A stretch of DNA of 57,279 nucleotides from Chryseosolibacter sp964393795 (GCA_964393795.1 CAYMWA010000007.1:1-57279), one strand, 5' to 3'; counted from the first letter of the stretch, positions 45,818 through 54,506 are shown. Notes: a model not told the origin generated them from the letters alone. Numbers and translations are program-made.

Positions 45818-47473
45818 CTATTTCCTCCCCCTCCACATATCCCTCAGCGTCACCGTCCTGTTAAAGACAAGGTGAGCATCTGTAGAGTCACGATCGAGAC
45901 AAAAATATCCCTTGCGGAGGAACTGGTACCGGTCGCCGGGCTTTGATTCGCGGATCGCGGGCTCGGCGTAAACGTTCGATTGTGTGATGAGCGAGTCGGG
46001 GTTGAGGTAATCGCGGAAGTCACCTTCTGCATCGCTCAGGTCTTCAACTTTGAAAAGTCTGTCGTATATCCGTGCTTCAATCCTCACGGCATGGGGTACG
46101 CTCACCCAATGCAAAGTGCCCTTTACCTGGAGGCCGGAGGTGTCGGCACCGCTTCGGCTTTCTGGAATGTAGCTGCATTGCAGTTCAACGACCTTACCGG
46201 AGGAATCTTTGATGACATCATCGCAACGGATAATGTATGCGCTTTTTAGCCGTACCATTTTTCCGGGTGCGAGTCTGAAGTATTTCTTCGGAGGATCTTC
46301 CATGAAGTCTTCCTGTTCGATGTACAGCTCTCGACTGAACGGTATTGAACGTTTGACGATGACCTCTGCCTCGGGGTTGTCTTCACTTTCCAATGTTTCC
46401 TCACGGCCTTCTTCAAAATTGGTGATGACCACCTTCAGCGGATCAAATACTGCCATCCTTCGCAAGGCGATCTTGTTGAGGTGTTCACGAACGCAAAATT
46501 CAAGCAGGCCGACGTCGATAAGATTTTCGCGTTTCGCTACACCTATTTTGTCGCAAAATTCGCGAATGCTTTCTGGCGTGTAGCCGCGTCGACGAACACC
46601 GCTGAGCGTTGGCATTCGGGGATCATCCCATCCGTGCACGTGGCCTTCATTGACAAGTTGAAGTAACTTGCGCTTACTTAACACCGTGTAGGTCATGTTC
46701 AGCCGCGCGAACTCATATTGCCTGGATGGATAGATCTCCAGTTTTTCAATGAGCCAGTCGTAGAGTTCCCGGTGTGGAACGAACTCCAATGTGCAGATAC
46801 TGTGCGTCACCTGTTCGATCGCGTCGCTTTGCCCATGGGCGAAGTCATACATTGGATAGATGCACCATGTGTCGCCGGTACGGTGATGACGGGCATGCTT
46901 GATCCGGTACAGAATGGGATCGCGCATGTGCATGTTGGGATGCGCCATGTCGATTTTCGCACGAAGAACTTTTTGGCCGTCGGCAAATTTTCCCGCCCGC
47001 ATTTCTTCAAAGAGCTGCCTGTTTTCCTGGATCGTTCTCTCGCGGAACTGACTCACAGTCCCGGGCTGGGTAGGGGTCCCCTTCTGCTCCGCAATGGTTT
47101 CGCTGCTGCTATCGTCCACATAGGCCAGCCCTTTGTCGATCAGCTTTAAGGCGAACGTATAAAGTTGTTCGAAATAGTCAGAAGCATACCGCTCGTTGCC
47201 CCATTCGAATCCCAACCAGTGGACATCATTCTTGATGCTCTCGACATATTGCGTTTCTTCCGTGATCGGATTTGTGTCGTCGAACCGGAGATTGGTGTAG
47301 CCGCCGTATTTTTGGGTAAGTCCAAAATTGAGGCAAATGCTTTTGGCATGCCCCATGTGCAGGTAGCCATTCGGCTCGGGAGGGAAGCGGGTGATGATCT
47401 GGTTATACTTTCCGGCCTTCAGGTCGCGTTCAACAATTTCTTCAAGGAAGTTCAGACTTTTCTCTTCAGTCAT
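45818..47473 (-). CDS. glnS: glutaminyl-tRNA synthetase
   Basis: 551 residues from the ATG at 47473 (MTEEKSLNFLEE); the frame is open further upstream to 47584, but that part is heptad-repeat sequence with no protein character. Class I synthetase: PPEPNGYLHMGHAKSI carries the HIGH motif and TVLSKRKLLQLV the KMSKS-type loop. The two C-terminal anticodon-binding beta barrels end with FNRTVTLRDMW. Could GluRS be meant? GlnRS is favoured by the C-terminal beta barrels. Confidence 0.96.
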   Translation of the reverse strand: MTEEKSLNFLEEIVERDLKAGKYNQIITRFPPEPNGYLHMGHAKSICLNFGLTQKYGGYTNLRFDDTNPITEETQYVESIKNDVHWLGFEWGNERYASDYFEQLYTFALKLIDKGLAYVDDSSSETIAEQKGTPTQPGTVSQFRERTIQENRQLFEEMRAGKFADGQKVLRAKIDMAHPNMHMRDPILYRIKHARHHRTGDTWCIYPMYDFAHGQSDAIEQVTHSICTLEFVPHRELYDWLIEKLEIYPSRQYEFARLNMTYTVLSKRKLLQLVNEGHVHGWDDPRMPTLSGVRRRGYTPESIREFCDKIGVAKRENLIDVGLLEFCVREHLNKIALRRMAVFDPLKVVITNFEEGREETLESEDNPEAEVIVKRSIPFSRELYIEQEDFMEDPPKKYFRLAPGKMVRLKSAYIIRCDDVIKDSSGKVVELQCSYIPESRSGADTSGLQVKGTLHWVSVPHAVRIEARIYDRLFKVEDLSDAEGDFRDYLNPDSLITQSNVYAEPAIRESKPGDRYQFLRKGYFCLDRDSTDAHLVFNRTVTLRDMWRGRK

Positions 47474-47546
47474 TGGCGGCGTTATTAAGTGGCGTAAAAA
47501 TAGGGAAATATGGTGTATCGGAACAGGGAATGGCTGGCGATATTGG

Positions 47547-47595
47547 GATGGTTGATGGTCGATGGTCCATGGTCGATAGTCCATAGTCGATGGTC
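47547..47595. repeat. heptad tandem repeat array, unit GATGGTC
   Basis: Units GATGGTT, GATGGTC, GATGGTC, CATGGTC, GATAGTC, CATAGTC, GATGGTC in register, in the divergent gap between glnS and the hydrolase gene, where promoters are expected. Confidence 0.95.
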
Positions 47596-47707
47596 GGTTG
47601 GTGTAAGTTGTGAAGGTCGGCGTTGCCGGACAGGAGGAGGTGCCATATATTGTAATAGGTCTCTAATTTTACGACAGATACTAATAACCACCTTCATCTC
47701 CTTTCTC

Positions 47708-48373
47708 ATGATCCCAGACGTTATTGCCAGATCCATTTCGGTTTCAAAGGTTGCCGGTTCTGTCAGTGGCGAATTTATCGTCCCAGAACGGATGCGTTTT
47801 CTTTACGTCTTTGCCCATGGTGCCGGTGCCGGCATGCACCATCCCTTTATGGAGAGGCTCGCGGCAACCCTCGCAGATGCCCGGATTGGTACCTTGCGTT
47901 TTAACTTTCCCTACATGGAGAACGGGCGCCGGCGACCGGACGTTCCACAGGTGGCTGAAGACACCGTTCGGGCGGCCATTGCAACTGCCGGGGGAGCCTA
48001 TCCGTCTGTCCCGTTGCTGGCGGGCGGAAAATCTTTCGGCGGGAGGATGACGTCGCAGGCGCTTGCCCGCGCGCATATGGAAGCCGTCAAGGGAATCGTG
48101 TTCACGGGCTTTCCACTGCACCCGGCGGGGAAGCCGGCAACTGACCGGGCAGCGCACCTGGCGGCCGTTCGGGTACCGATGCTTTTTTTGCAGGGAACCC
48201 GCGACGCGCTGGCCGACCTGGCGCTCATCGAAGGGGTCTGTCGGACCCTTCCTGGCGCCACACTTGAGAAGATACAAGGGGCCGATCACAGCTTTAAAGC
48301 CGGTAAGCAGGACCTGATACCGCTATTGGCAGAATCGATCAGTAGGTGGACCGAAGCCCTGGCAGAAGGATAA
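47708..48373 (+). CDS. alpha/beta hydrolase, KANL3/TEX30-like
   Basis: 221 residues from the ATG at 47708; the open frame to 47510 is repeat sequence. Small alpha/beta hydrolase: oxyanion-type FAHGAGAGMHHPF, nucleophile elbow GGKSFGGRM with Ser109, FLQGTRDALAD with Asp166 and GADHSFKAG with His194 form a full catalytic triad. This matches the KAN/TEX30 dienelactone-hydrolase-like group, whose substrates are unknown. No signal peptide, so cytoplasmic. Confidence 0.88.
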   Translation: MIPDVIARSISVSKVAGSVSGEFIVPERMRFLYVFAHGAGAGMHHPFMERLAATLADARIGTLRFNFPYMENGRRRPDVPQVAEDTVRAAIATAGGAYPSVPLLAGGKSFGGRMTSQALARAHMEAVKGIVFTGFPLHPAGKPATDRAAHLAAVRVPMLFLQGTRDALADLALIEGVCRTLPGATLEKIQGADHSFKAGKQDLIPLLAESISRWTEALAEG

Positions 48374-48403
48374 GGCTGGTTGATCCGCCCCACAAAAAAA
48401 GTA

Positions 48404-48437
48404 TTTGGAGTGGATTGGTTTTTTCTACCTATATTTG
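48404..48437 (+). promoter_or_regulatory. candidate Bacteroidota promoter of the cold-shock gene
   Basis: TTTG at 48404-48407 and TATATTTG at 48430-48437, an exact TAnnTTTG -7 box. The 22-bp spacing is slightly longer than the usual 19-21. A leader of about 30 bases would follow. The T-rich stretch in between is typical of strong Bacteroidota promoters. Confidence 0.55.
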
Positions 48438-48471
48438 TCCATAATTTATTACAATTAATTTCAAACATTTA

Positions 48472-48669
48472 ATGAAAGAAGGAACAGTAAAATTCTTTAA
48501 CGAAACCAAAGGTTTTGGATTTGTAAAAGAAACCGCAACCGGTCAGGAGTACTTTATGCACATCTCCGGACTTTTGGTGGACAGAGTCTACGAGAATGAC
48601 GAAGTCACCTTTGAACTGAAAGAAGGAAAGAAAGGATTGAATGCCGTTAACGTACGTTTGGCAAACTAA
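48472..48669 (+). CDS. cold-shock domain protein
   Basis: 65 residues, a single five-strand OB-fold nucleic-acid-binding protein. RNP1-type text KGFGFVKE (residues 13-20) is present, while the second RNP position reads YFMHISG. Acts as an RNA chaperone. It has its own promoter and a strong terminator, so it is monocistronic. Confidence 0.95.
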   Translation: MKEGTVKFFNETKGFGFVKETATGQEYFMHISGLLVDRVYENDEVTFELKEGKKGLNAVNVRLAN

Positions 48670-48690
48670 TAGATCAAAACTTTTCATCAC

Positions 48691-48723
48691 AAAGCCCCAC
48701 GGATTTCCGCGGGGCTTTTTTTT
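48691..48723 (+). terminator. rho-independent terminator of the cold-shock gene
   Basis: AAAGCCCC pairs with GGGGCTTT, with an inner CGG/CCG stem around ATTT, followed by eight T. Located 22 bp after the stop codon. Confidence 0.95.
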
Positions 48724-48755
48724 GGTATTGCTTTTGTACCGCGCATATAAACATT

Positions 48756-49199
48756 ATGAAGCACCTCTGTTTGTCAATTCTGTTCTTCATGGCTGCGGGG
48801 CCGATCTTGGCGCAATCACCTGACAAAATTGTCAGCATTTCGTTTACCAGGCAAAGCAGAGGCTTTGTCGATGAAGTGCGCATCTCCCCGGACAGTGTGC
48901 GTGGATTTGTGGAGGATCACCGCAATCCCGGCGAGTCTAAACGCTACGCGGCGGCAGTGGCCAGCAACCAATGGATGTCGTTGATTCGTGCACTTGATGG
49001 GGTCTCTATGGATGAAATTGACGGGCTCCAATCGCCTACCATGAATCGCGCACATGATGGTGCCATGCACTCCAGTATCGTCATCACTTTTGAAGACGGT
49101 ACAACCGTTACGCACAGCTTTGACAACGAGAATCCCCACCCCGATTTGCAGCCCCTGCTCAAGGCTATTCTGGAGTTTCGTATGCCCACCATGCGCTAA
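48756..49199 (+). CDS. secreted hypothetical protein
   Basis: 147 residues with a clear signal peptide (LCLSILFFMAAGPILAQ). The mature part (about 127 residues) has a mixed alpha/beta look with an SSIVITFEDGTTVTHSFDNENPHPDL segment toward the end. No cysteine in the mature part, no known motif. Its TAA stop (49197-49199) overlaps the GH57 stop on the other strand (49196-49198). Confidence 0.75.
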   Translation: MKHLCLSILFFMAAGPILAQSPDKIVSISFTRQSRGFVDEVRISPDSVRGFVEDHRNPGESKRYAAAVASNQWMSLIRALDGVSMDEIDGLQSPTMNRAHDGAMHSSIVITFEDGTTVTHSFDNENPHPDLQPLLKAILEFRMPTMR

Positions 49200-50470
49200 T
49201 ATCCAATGGCTGGCTGCAGGGCTGTGCCAGAAAGAAGGTCCTCCGGAAGCGGCGTAACGGGTCTTGCTGCCTTGCTGATTTTGATGCGAAGGGAAAGGTC
49301 GGTAAGGACGTTCATGAAGTTAATGAAAGCCTCATAGGGTGACGGATAGTGGCTAAAGTAGCTGTGCACTTCTCCGTCGCTGCCTTTCTTGGTTGCCATG
49401 TAGTAGAAATGATCACTGGTTTGAAGTGACCGCCACTGCTCCAGGATTGACTTGTCGTATAAGCTTTTTACATCGTGCTCGAGTTTAACGAGGGTATCGA
49501 ATGCGTCACGCTGCATATCGTTGCCGAGCCAGGCTGAAACGTCGCGCGCTTCATCTGCCCAGGAAATATATCCGGGAATTGCCAGCGGTTTTGTGGCACG
49601 TGTCGTTTCAACAGCATCGCCAGGCAACACGAAGCGGAAACCCGGATCTGTTGCAAGGCGTTTTAACATATCTTCGAGGAAACGGAAAATATTGGTATCG
49701 CGTTTTTGATGCTCCCCAAATGTCTCGTAGTCCATGGCGATGCAGATCGTCCGCTCATCAGAAGGAATGGCACGAAGCCAGTCAATATACCGGCTCGCGT
49801 TGGATTGGCGGCCAAACTGCTCAAAACGGAAAGCGATTTCGTCGCCGAGGCGGTAGTCGCGCACCAGTAACTTAAGATCGTCCACGCCGACATGGTGGAA
49901 GACGTGGTGCGGGCTTTCGCCCCCCATCAGTCGATCGGCACCATCGATAAAAACACCTTTGAAGCCGAGGTCCCTGACTCGTTTACCGACATCGTCGCTG
50001 TGAATTAACTCGGTGTTCCGGAACACCGTGGACATTACACCGAAGTGGTCGTGCACTTTCTTCTGATGCTTGGCGACCTGTAGCTCGAACTCGTTGCCTG
50101 GCATAAGACAGGCAAGTGAATGATAGTATGTTTCGGTTAGAAAATCGACACATCCCGTTTGCGACAGCTTGCGGAAGCTATCGAGTACTTCCGGCGCATA
50201 CGCCTCAAGCTGATCGATGGTGACACCTGAGATGGAGAACGCTACCTTGATCGTTGGGTTATGCTTAATTAATTTCAGCAACAAAGCATTGGTGGGGAGG
50301 TAACAATCCTGCGCTATTCGTTGGATGATTTCTTTATCAAGGTCATCGTCGAAGTAGTCCCGGTTCGTGCCGATGTCAAAAAAACGGAACGGTTGTAACC
50401 TTTTTGGCTGATGGACCTGAAAGTACATGACCAGGTCTTTCTTTTCTTTCATGCTTTGTGCTAAGCTCAT
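49196..50470 (-). CDS. GH57-family alpha-glucan hydrolase/branching-type enzyme
   Basis: 424 residues; ATG at 50470, 50452 or 50428 are all possible (the last gives MYFQVHQPKRL, the conserved opening). GH57 catalytic nucleophile Glu154 in FRNTELIHSDD and acid/base Asp247 in AMDYETFGEHQ. The HQP start and DFLTETYYHSLACL also fit. GH57 members are alpha-amylases or glycogen-branching enzymes. The coding region overlaps the GT4 gene upstream by up to 95 bp. Confidence 0.92.
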   Translation of the reverse strand: MSLAQSMKEKKDLVMYFQVHQPKRLQPFRFFDIGTNRDYFDDDLDKEIIQRIAQDCYLPTNALLLKLIKHNPTIKVAFSISGVTIDQLEAYAPEVLDSFRKLSQTGCVDFLTETYYHSLACLMPGNEFELQVAKHQKKVHDHFGVMSTVFRNTELIHSDDVGKRVRDLGFKGVFIDGADRLMGGESPHHVFHHVGVDDLKLLVRDYRLGDEIAFRFEQFGRQSNASRYIDWLRAIPSDERTICIAMDYETFGEHQKRDTNIFRFLEDMLKRLATDPGFRFVLPGDAVETTRATKPLAIPGYISWADEARDVSAWLGNDMQRDAFDTLVKLEHDVKSLYDKSILEQWRSLQTSDHFYYMATKKGSDGEVHSYFSHYPSPYEAFINFMNVLTDLSLRIKISKAARPVTPLPEDLLSGTALQPAIGY

Positions 50471-51878
50471 TGTATAGTGTGGTTAGTTTTTGTGCGGCCT
50501 TGTCCCAGGTAATTTTCTTGATGTGATCAACGCCGTTGATTTTAAGTGTGTTGGCAAGACTTTGAAATCGAACCAGGCTGCAGATGGCGTCGGCAAGTGC
50601 TTCCGTATTCCAAAAGTCGACCTTTATTGCATGGGGCATCACTTCCGCAACGCCCGCTTGTTTTGATACGATGACGGGTACCCCGGCTTGAATGGCCTCC
50701 AATGGGGCGATGCCAAATGGCTCCGATACGGAAGGCATGACATATACCTTTGACATCGCCCAGACACGGTCTACGTCAGTACCTCTAAGGAAGCCCGTGA
50801 AGTGGAAGTATGCGGAAAGCTTTGCCTGTGCGATCATTTCGATCATGTCGGGGAGCTGGTCGCCGGAACCAGCCACAACGAAATGTACCTCAGGCAATTT
50901 CTCATGTACACGTTTAGCTGCCTCGACGAAAAACATGGGTCCCTTTTGCCGGGTGATCCTTCCAAGAAAGGTCACTATCGGCACACCCAGAGGTACAGAC
51001 ATCGAAGACGACTGTTTACCACTTCGGGGCGTAACGCCGTTATGAACAACGGTTACCTTGCTCGCGCTGATACCATAGTATTTTACAGCGATGTTTTTCG
51101 TCCAGTGACTTACGGCAATCACTTTGTCGGCGATCTCCATTGCTTTCTTTTCGATTTTGAAAACGTCGGGATTAACGTGCGTACCCGAACGGTCAATTTC
51201 GGTAGCGTGAATATGTACCACCAGCGGTTTGCCACTGACGTTACTTGCGGCAATCCCGGCGGGGTAGGTCATCCAGTCGTGCGCATGAACCACATCGAAC
51301 GTATGGCTCTTCGCAATTTCCACTGCGACCTGGGCATAGCGATCGACCTCTTCAAGCAAATTGACGCCATAGCCTCCGGCGAACGCGTACGGCTCCGTGA
51401 CGCGGTTGCCGCCCCGCATCTCTGGCACCTTGTCGCCGGTATTGCCGGGAAGACGTTGTGGCGGCGCGGGTGTTACCCGACTCGAGGCAAGGGTGTAATT
51501 CCATTGTTGCAATGGGAGTGACGTGACAGTGTCGGGCGTTGTGTAAGCCGAAAGGGAAGCCGGTACTTCCAATATCGTGTGGCTGGCACGCCCGACGCGC
51601 GTAGTAAACGAAGGCGCTGGTTCTTCCGACGGCGATGCGGCGGAGGTTCTTTTGGTAGCGTCGACGAATGGAGAAATTGGTTTTTCCTGAAGGACCGGAA
51701 TCGAACTGGCGTTGATGAAAATGGTGCGACCGGCTTGCTCGCCGCCTCTAAGTGTGGGTACCGTAAAAAGCACATCGACATCCGCCTTCACAAGCGCACG
51801 GGTAAGCCCCGCACATGCAGTCCCGAGACCACCGGATATATGAGGGGGAAATTCCCATCCAAACATTAGTACTTTCAT
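50376..51878 (-). CDS. GT4-family glycosyltransferase, glycogen-synthase-like
   Basis: 500 residues from the ATG at 51878 (MKVLMFGWEFPPHISGGLG); a further 30 codons upstream are open but lack the family's start. GT-B fold: GGLGTACAGLTRAL donor loop at the N-terminus, and FLGRITRQKGPMFFVEAAKRV with EPFGIAPLEAIQAGVPVIVSKQAGVAEV in the C-terminal half. A poorly conserved stretch of about 80 residues (residues 60-180) is Ser/Thr/Pro rich. With GH57 it probably makes and trims an alpha-glucan storage polymer. Confidence 0.92.
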   Translation of the reverse strand: MKVLMFGWEFPPHISGGLGTACAGLTRALVKADVDVLFTVPTLRGGEQAGRTIFINASSIPVLQEKPISPFVDATKRTSAASPSEEPAPSFTTRVGRASHTILEVPASLSAYTTPDTVTSLPLQQWNYTLASSRVTPAPPQRLPGNTGDKVPEMRGGNRVTEPYAFAGGYGVNLLEEVDRYAQVAVEIAKSHTFDVVHAHDWMTYPAGIAASNVSGKPLVVHIHATEIDRSGTHVNPDVFKIEKKAMEIADKVIAVSHWTKNIAVKYYGISASKVTVVHNGVTPRSGKQSSSMSVPLGVPIVTFLGRITRQKGPMFFVEAAKRVHEKLPEVHFVVAGSGDQLPDMIEMIAQAKLSAYFHFTGFLRGTDVDRVWAMSKVYVMPSVSEPFGIAPLEAIQAGVPVIVSKQAGVAEVMPHAIKVDFWNTEALADAICSLVRFQSLANTLKINGVDHIKKITWDKAAQKLTTLYNELSTKHERKERPGHVLSGPSAKKVTTVPFF

Positions 51879-52185
51879 CGTATAGGCAAGCGTCGTGTGT
51901 ATCCTGGCGTCAAGGCGGTTGTTGACCGCGGGATAACATATAATAAAAATATGTGCCACGCGGCGCACGCATTGAAAGAATGCCGGCGAGATTGCTTTTA
52001 GCGGCTATTGAAAAGACCGGGAAGTGAATCGAAAATGAAAAGCTCCTAAAAGTTAACAAAAGCTAACTTTTAGGAAACTTGCCGAAATCCCTTTCGCCGA
52101 AAGAAACAAGGCCATTGTAGAAAGGCCTCTACATGAGGAAAAGGGCTGTGGGTGAGGGGAGTAGCTCCCACGATTAACGGACCGT
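51879..52185. other. 307-bp intergenic region, two minus-strand genes
   Basis: Lies between osmC and the GT4 gene, both minus. It contains the 12-bp inverted repeat given below and several smaller palindromes (GTAGA/TCTAC, GGGAG/CTCCC). No TAnnTTTG box in the right orientation for the GT4 gene and no heptad array was found. Confidence 0.6.
52044..52075 (-). terminator. 12-bp perfect inverted repeat, probable osmC terminator
   Basis: TCCTAAAAGTTA (52044-52055) and TAACTTTTAGGA (52064-52075) pair perfectly around an 8-nt loop. On the minus strand it is followed by GCTTTTCATTTTC, a T-rich tail, about 110 bp past the osmC stop. It could instead be an operator for the GT4-GH57 operon. Confidence 0.6.
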
Positions 52186-52605
52186 TTACTCGAGCTTGCT
52201 CTCCAAAGTAATGTTGATATTCGGGTTAAGCGACTTCGAAATTGGGCAGTTCTTTTTTGCGTCCTCCGCGCATTCTTCCAATTTTTCTTTTGAAATGTTC
52301 GGAACCCGTGCTTTCAGCGAAAGATGAGCGTCAGTGATGGCGCCATCGCCGAGGGTGATGGTGGACTCGACGTTCAGTTCTTCCGGAGTGAAGCCCGCTT
52401 CGCCCAAAACGAAAGAAAGTTTCATGGCAAAACACCCGGCGTGGGCCGCGGCGATGAGCTCCTCCGGATTCGTGCCGGTACCTTCTTCGAAGCGGGATTT
52501 ATAGGAGTAGGCTGTTTTGCTGAGTGTGGCGCTCTGTGTGGTGACGTGTCCTTTACCTTCTTTTCCGGAACCTTGCCAGACGGCTGTTGCATTTCTTTTT
52601 TTCAT
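52186..52605 (-). CDS. OsmC-family peroxidase
   Basis: 139 residues, cytoplasmic thiol peroxidase for organic hydroperoxides. The OsmC catalytic set is complete: Arg38 and Glu48 near GTNPEELIAAAHAGCF with Cys58, and the second Cys120 in NCPISKSL. An extra Cys112 is present. Belongs to the OsmC rather than Ohr subgroup by the NPEELIAAAHAGCF text. Confidence 0.95.
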   Translation of the reverse strand: MKKRNATAVWQGSGKEGKGHVTTQSATLSKTAYSYKSRFEEGTGTNPEELIAAAHAGCFAMKLSFVLGEAGFTPEELNVESTITLGDGAITDAHLSLKARVPNISKEKLEECAEDAKKNCPISKSLNPNINITLESKLE

Positions 52606-52667
52606 AGGTAAGAAAGATTATGTGATCAGATAATTCTCGATGTCCTCAAATTAGGGATATTAAATGG

Positions 52668-53411
52668 TTAAAGCGATTCGGCTGGTGTTTTTTGCATCGC
52701 CTTGACAAGTTCAGCTTCATTTGTGAGGTCAAGGCGCAGAGGGGTGATCGATGCGAACCCGTTCTCGACCGCCCACCGGTCAGTTCCCTCTTCGGCGGAT
52801 TCAAGTGGGACGACCGTAAACCAGTAATGTTTCCGTCCCATGGGGTCTTCCCCCGGTACGACCTTCCCGTCGTACAACCTTACGGACTGTCGCGTCCATT
52901 TGATCCCTTTTGGATGCCTCGGAAAGTTCACATTCATCAGGAAAAGTTCGGGCTTCGTGAGGAGCATCTGTAGCACCTTGTGAACACAGGGTTCGAGCGT
53001 AGCCCACTCCGGTTCCGATTTGCCCGCCGGCGTGCTTAACGCGATTCCCTTCACGCCCAGCAACACAGCCTGCTTGGCTGCCGCCAGTGTGCCGCTATGC
53101 CACATGGCGTTGCCCAGGTTAGAGCCCATGTTGATGCCGGAAAGTACTACATCTATCTTTTCCCAAAGATGGGTCCCGAGCGCCACGCAGTCCGCCGGCG
53201 TTCCGTTGACTCGATAGGCTTTTATGCCTTCGAATTTCACGGGTGATTTTTTGTATGAAAGCGGCCGGGTTGCCGTAATGGCATGGCCCATGGAACTTTG
53301 TTCAACGTCGGGCGCTACTACTCTTACTTCGCCAAAATTCTGCGCGATGCGCGCAAGGGCGGCAATACCCGGACTGTAGATTCCGTCGTCATTCGTCACC
53401 AATATCCTCAT
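52668..53411 (-). CDS. surE: 5'/3'-nucleotidase SurE
   Basis: 247 residues. The metal-binding NDDG motif at residues 6-9 and VLSGINMGSNLG are diagnostic. SurE removes phosphate from 5' and 3' nucleotides and some polyphosphate. N-terminal text MRILVTNDDGIYSPGIAALA is the standard start. Lies 62 bp upstream of osmC on the same strand and could be co-transcribed. Confidence 0.97.
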   Translation of the reverse strand: MRILVTNDDGIYSPGIAALARIAQNFGEVRVVAPDVEQSSMGHAITATRPLSYKKSPVKFEGIKAYRVNGTPADCVALGTHLWEKIDVVLSGINMGSNLGNAMWHSGTLAAAKQAVLLGVKGIALSTPAGKSEPEWATLEPCVHKVLQMLLTKPELFLMNVNFPRHPKGIKWTRQSVRLYDGKVVPGEDPMGRKHYWFTVVPLESAEEGTDRWAVENGFASITPLRLDLTNEAELVKAMQKTPAESL

Positions 53412-53558
53412 GTCTTTATGTTTCGATGTACTAAAAAGCGCTGGTACGTAATTCTATTCGCATGATCCGGTTGCTACCAAATCCAATCCAGCACTGTCAG
53501 CAAGATGCACACCAGCGGCACGGGAATGTGGAGGGTGGCTGATAAAACTGGGCTGTAA

Positions 53559-54506
53559 ATGAAAAAAGCAAAGGTTCTGCACAATCCCGGCGCCGGTGAG
53601 GGCGACACTTCAAAAGAAGCGCTTATTGCGCAGATTGAGTCCGCAGGGTTTGAATGTAGTTATTCATCCACAAAACAATTCCGCTGGGAAAATATGGAAA
53701 CGGAGGACATCGACTTTCTCGTACTGGCCGGCGGTGATGGTACGGTAAGAAAAATTGCTCACCAACTGCTCGATCGGAAGGTGATCGAGAAGAAACTTCC
53801 GATTGCTCTCCTGCCCTTTGGTACCGCGAACAATATTGCCAACACGCTGGGTGTTTTTAGTGATACGGAGAAGCTGGTGGAACGCTGGCAGAATGGAGTC
53901 GTGAAAGATTTCGACGTGGGAATAATCGACGGTCTTAAGGCGCCGGCCTTCTTTCTCGAAAGTTTTGGATATGGACTTTTTCCGAGGCTCATGCAAGAGA
54001 TGAAGAAGCAAAAGAAGAACGGAATTGAGGAGACAAAGGAAAGACTCAAGGCGGCGCTTGAAGTGCTTCACCGTCTGATCATGGATGCACCTGCAAAAAG
54101 GTGCGACCTGACCATTAACGGTAAGGACTACTCCGGGGCTTTTTTATTGATAGAGGTGATGAACATTCGGTCAATGGGACCAAACCTCAATCTCGCACCT
54201 GAAGCGGATCCTGGCGACGGAGTGTTCGATGTCGTCTTGATTACAGAGGAGCAACGTCCGGCACTTGCAGAATACGTCGAACGCAAGATGCAGGGACGGG
54301 AGGTGACGTTCGATTTTCCTTTGTTAAAGGCCAATAAACTCAGCATGCTGTGGTACGGAAAACACTTGCACGTGGATGATGAACACCGAAAGTTGGAACA
54401 ACCGCAAGAAGTGACCGTGCACATGCGCGAAGGGCTGCTTCAGTTTCTGTTACCGGCTGAAAAAGTTGAGCAAAAGCAACGCAACGGTAACAAGGCGGAA
54501 CGGTAG
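53559..54506 (+). CDS. diacylglycerol kinase-type lipid kinase (YegS/BmrU-like)
   Basis: 315 residues. The catalytic-domain hallmark LAGGDGTVRKIAHQLL follows KVLHNPGAGEG near the start, and LLPFGTANNIANTLG is the usual second motif. The C-terminal beta domain includes NLAPEADPGDGVFDVV. This superfamily phosphorylates diacylglycerol, phosphatidylglycerol or sphingoid bases. Divergent from surE. Confidence 0.93.
   Translation: MKKAKVLHNPGAGEGDTSKEALIAQIESAGFECSYSSTKQFRWENMETEDIDFLVLAGGDGTVRKIAHQLLDRKVIEKKLPIALLPFGTANNIANTLGVFSDTEKLVERWQNGVVKDFDVGIIDGLKAPAFFLESFGYGLFPRLMQEMKKQKKNGIEETKERLKAALEVLHRLIMDAPAKRCDLTINGKDYSGAFLLIEVMNIRSMGPNLNLAPEADPGDGVFDVVLITEEQRPALAEYVERKMQGREVTFDFPLLKANKLSMLWYGKHLHVDDEHRKLEQPQEVTVHMREGLLQFLLPAEKVEQKQRNGNKAER

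Noticed and set aside
47474..47584. Upstream extension of glnS
   Set aside because: The extra 37 codons are heptad-repeat sequence; the conserved N-terminus starts at 47473.
47510..47707. Upstream extension of the alpha/beta hydrolase
   Set aside because: The extra 66 codons run through a repeat array and contain no domain; ATG at 47708 fits the family.
49196..49199. Overlapping stop codons of convergent genes as a regulatory device
   Set aside because: A 3-bp overlap of stops is common and needs no special explanation.
51879..51968. Upstream extension of the GT4 gene
   Set aside because: The conserved GT4 opening begins at 51878; the preceding 30 codons have no similarity to the family.
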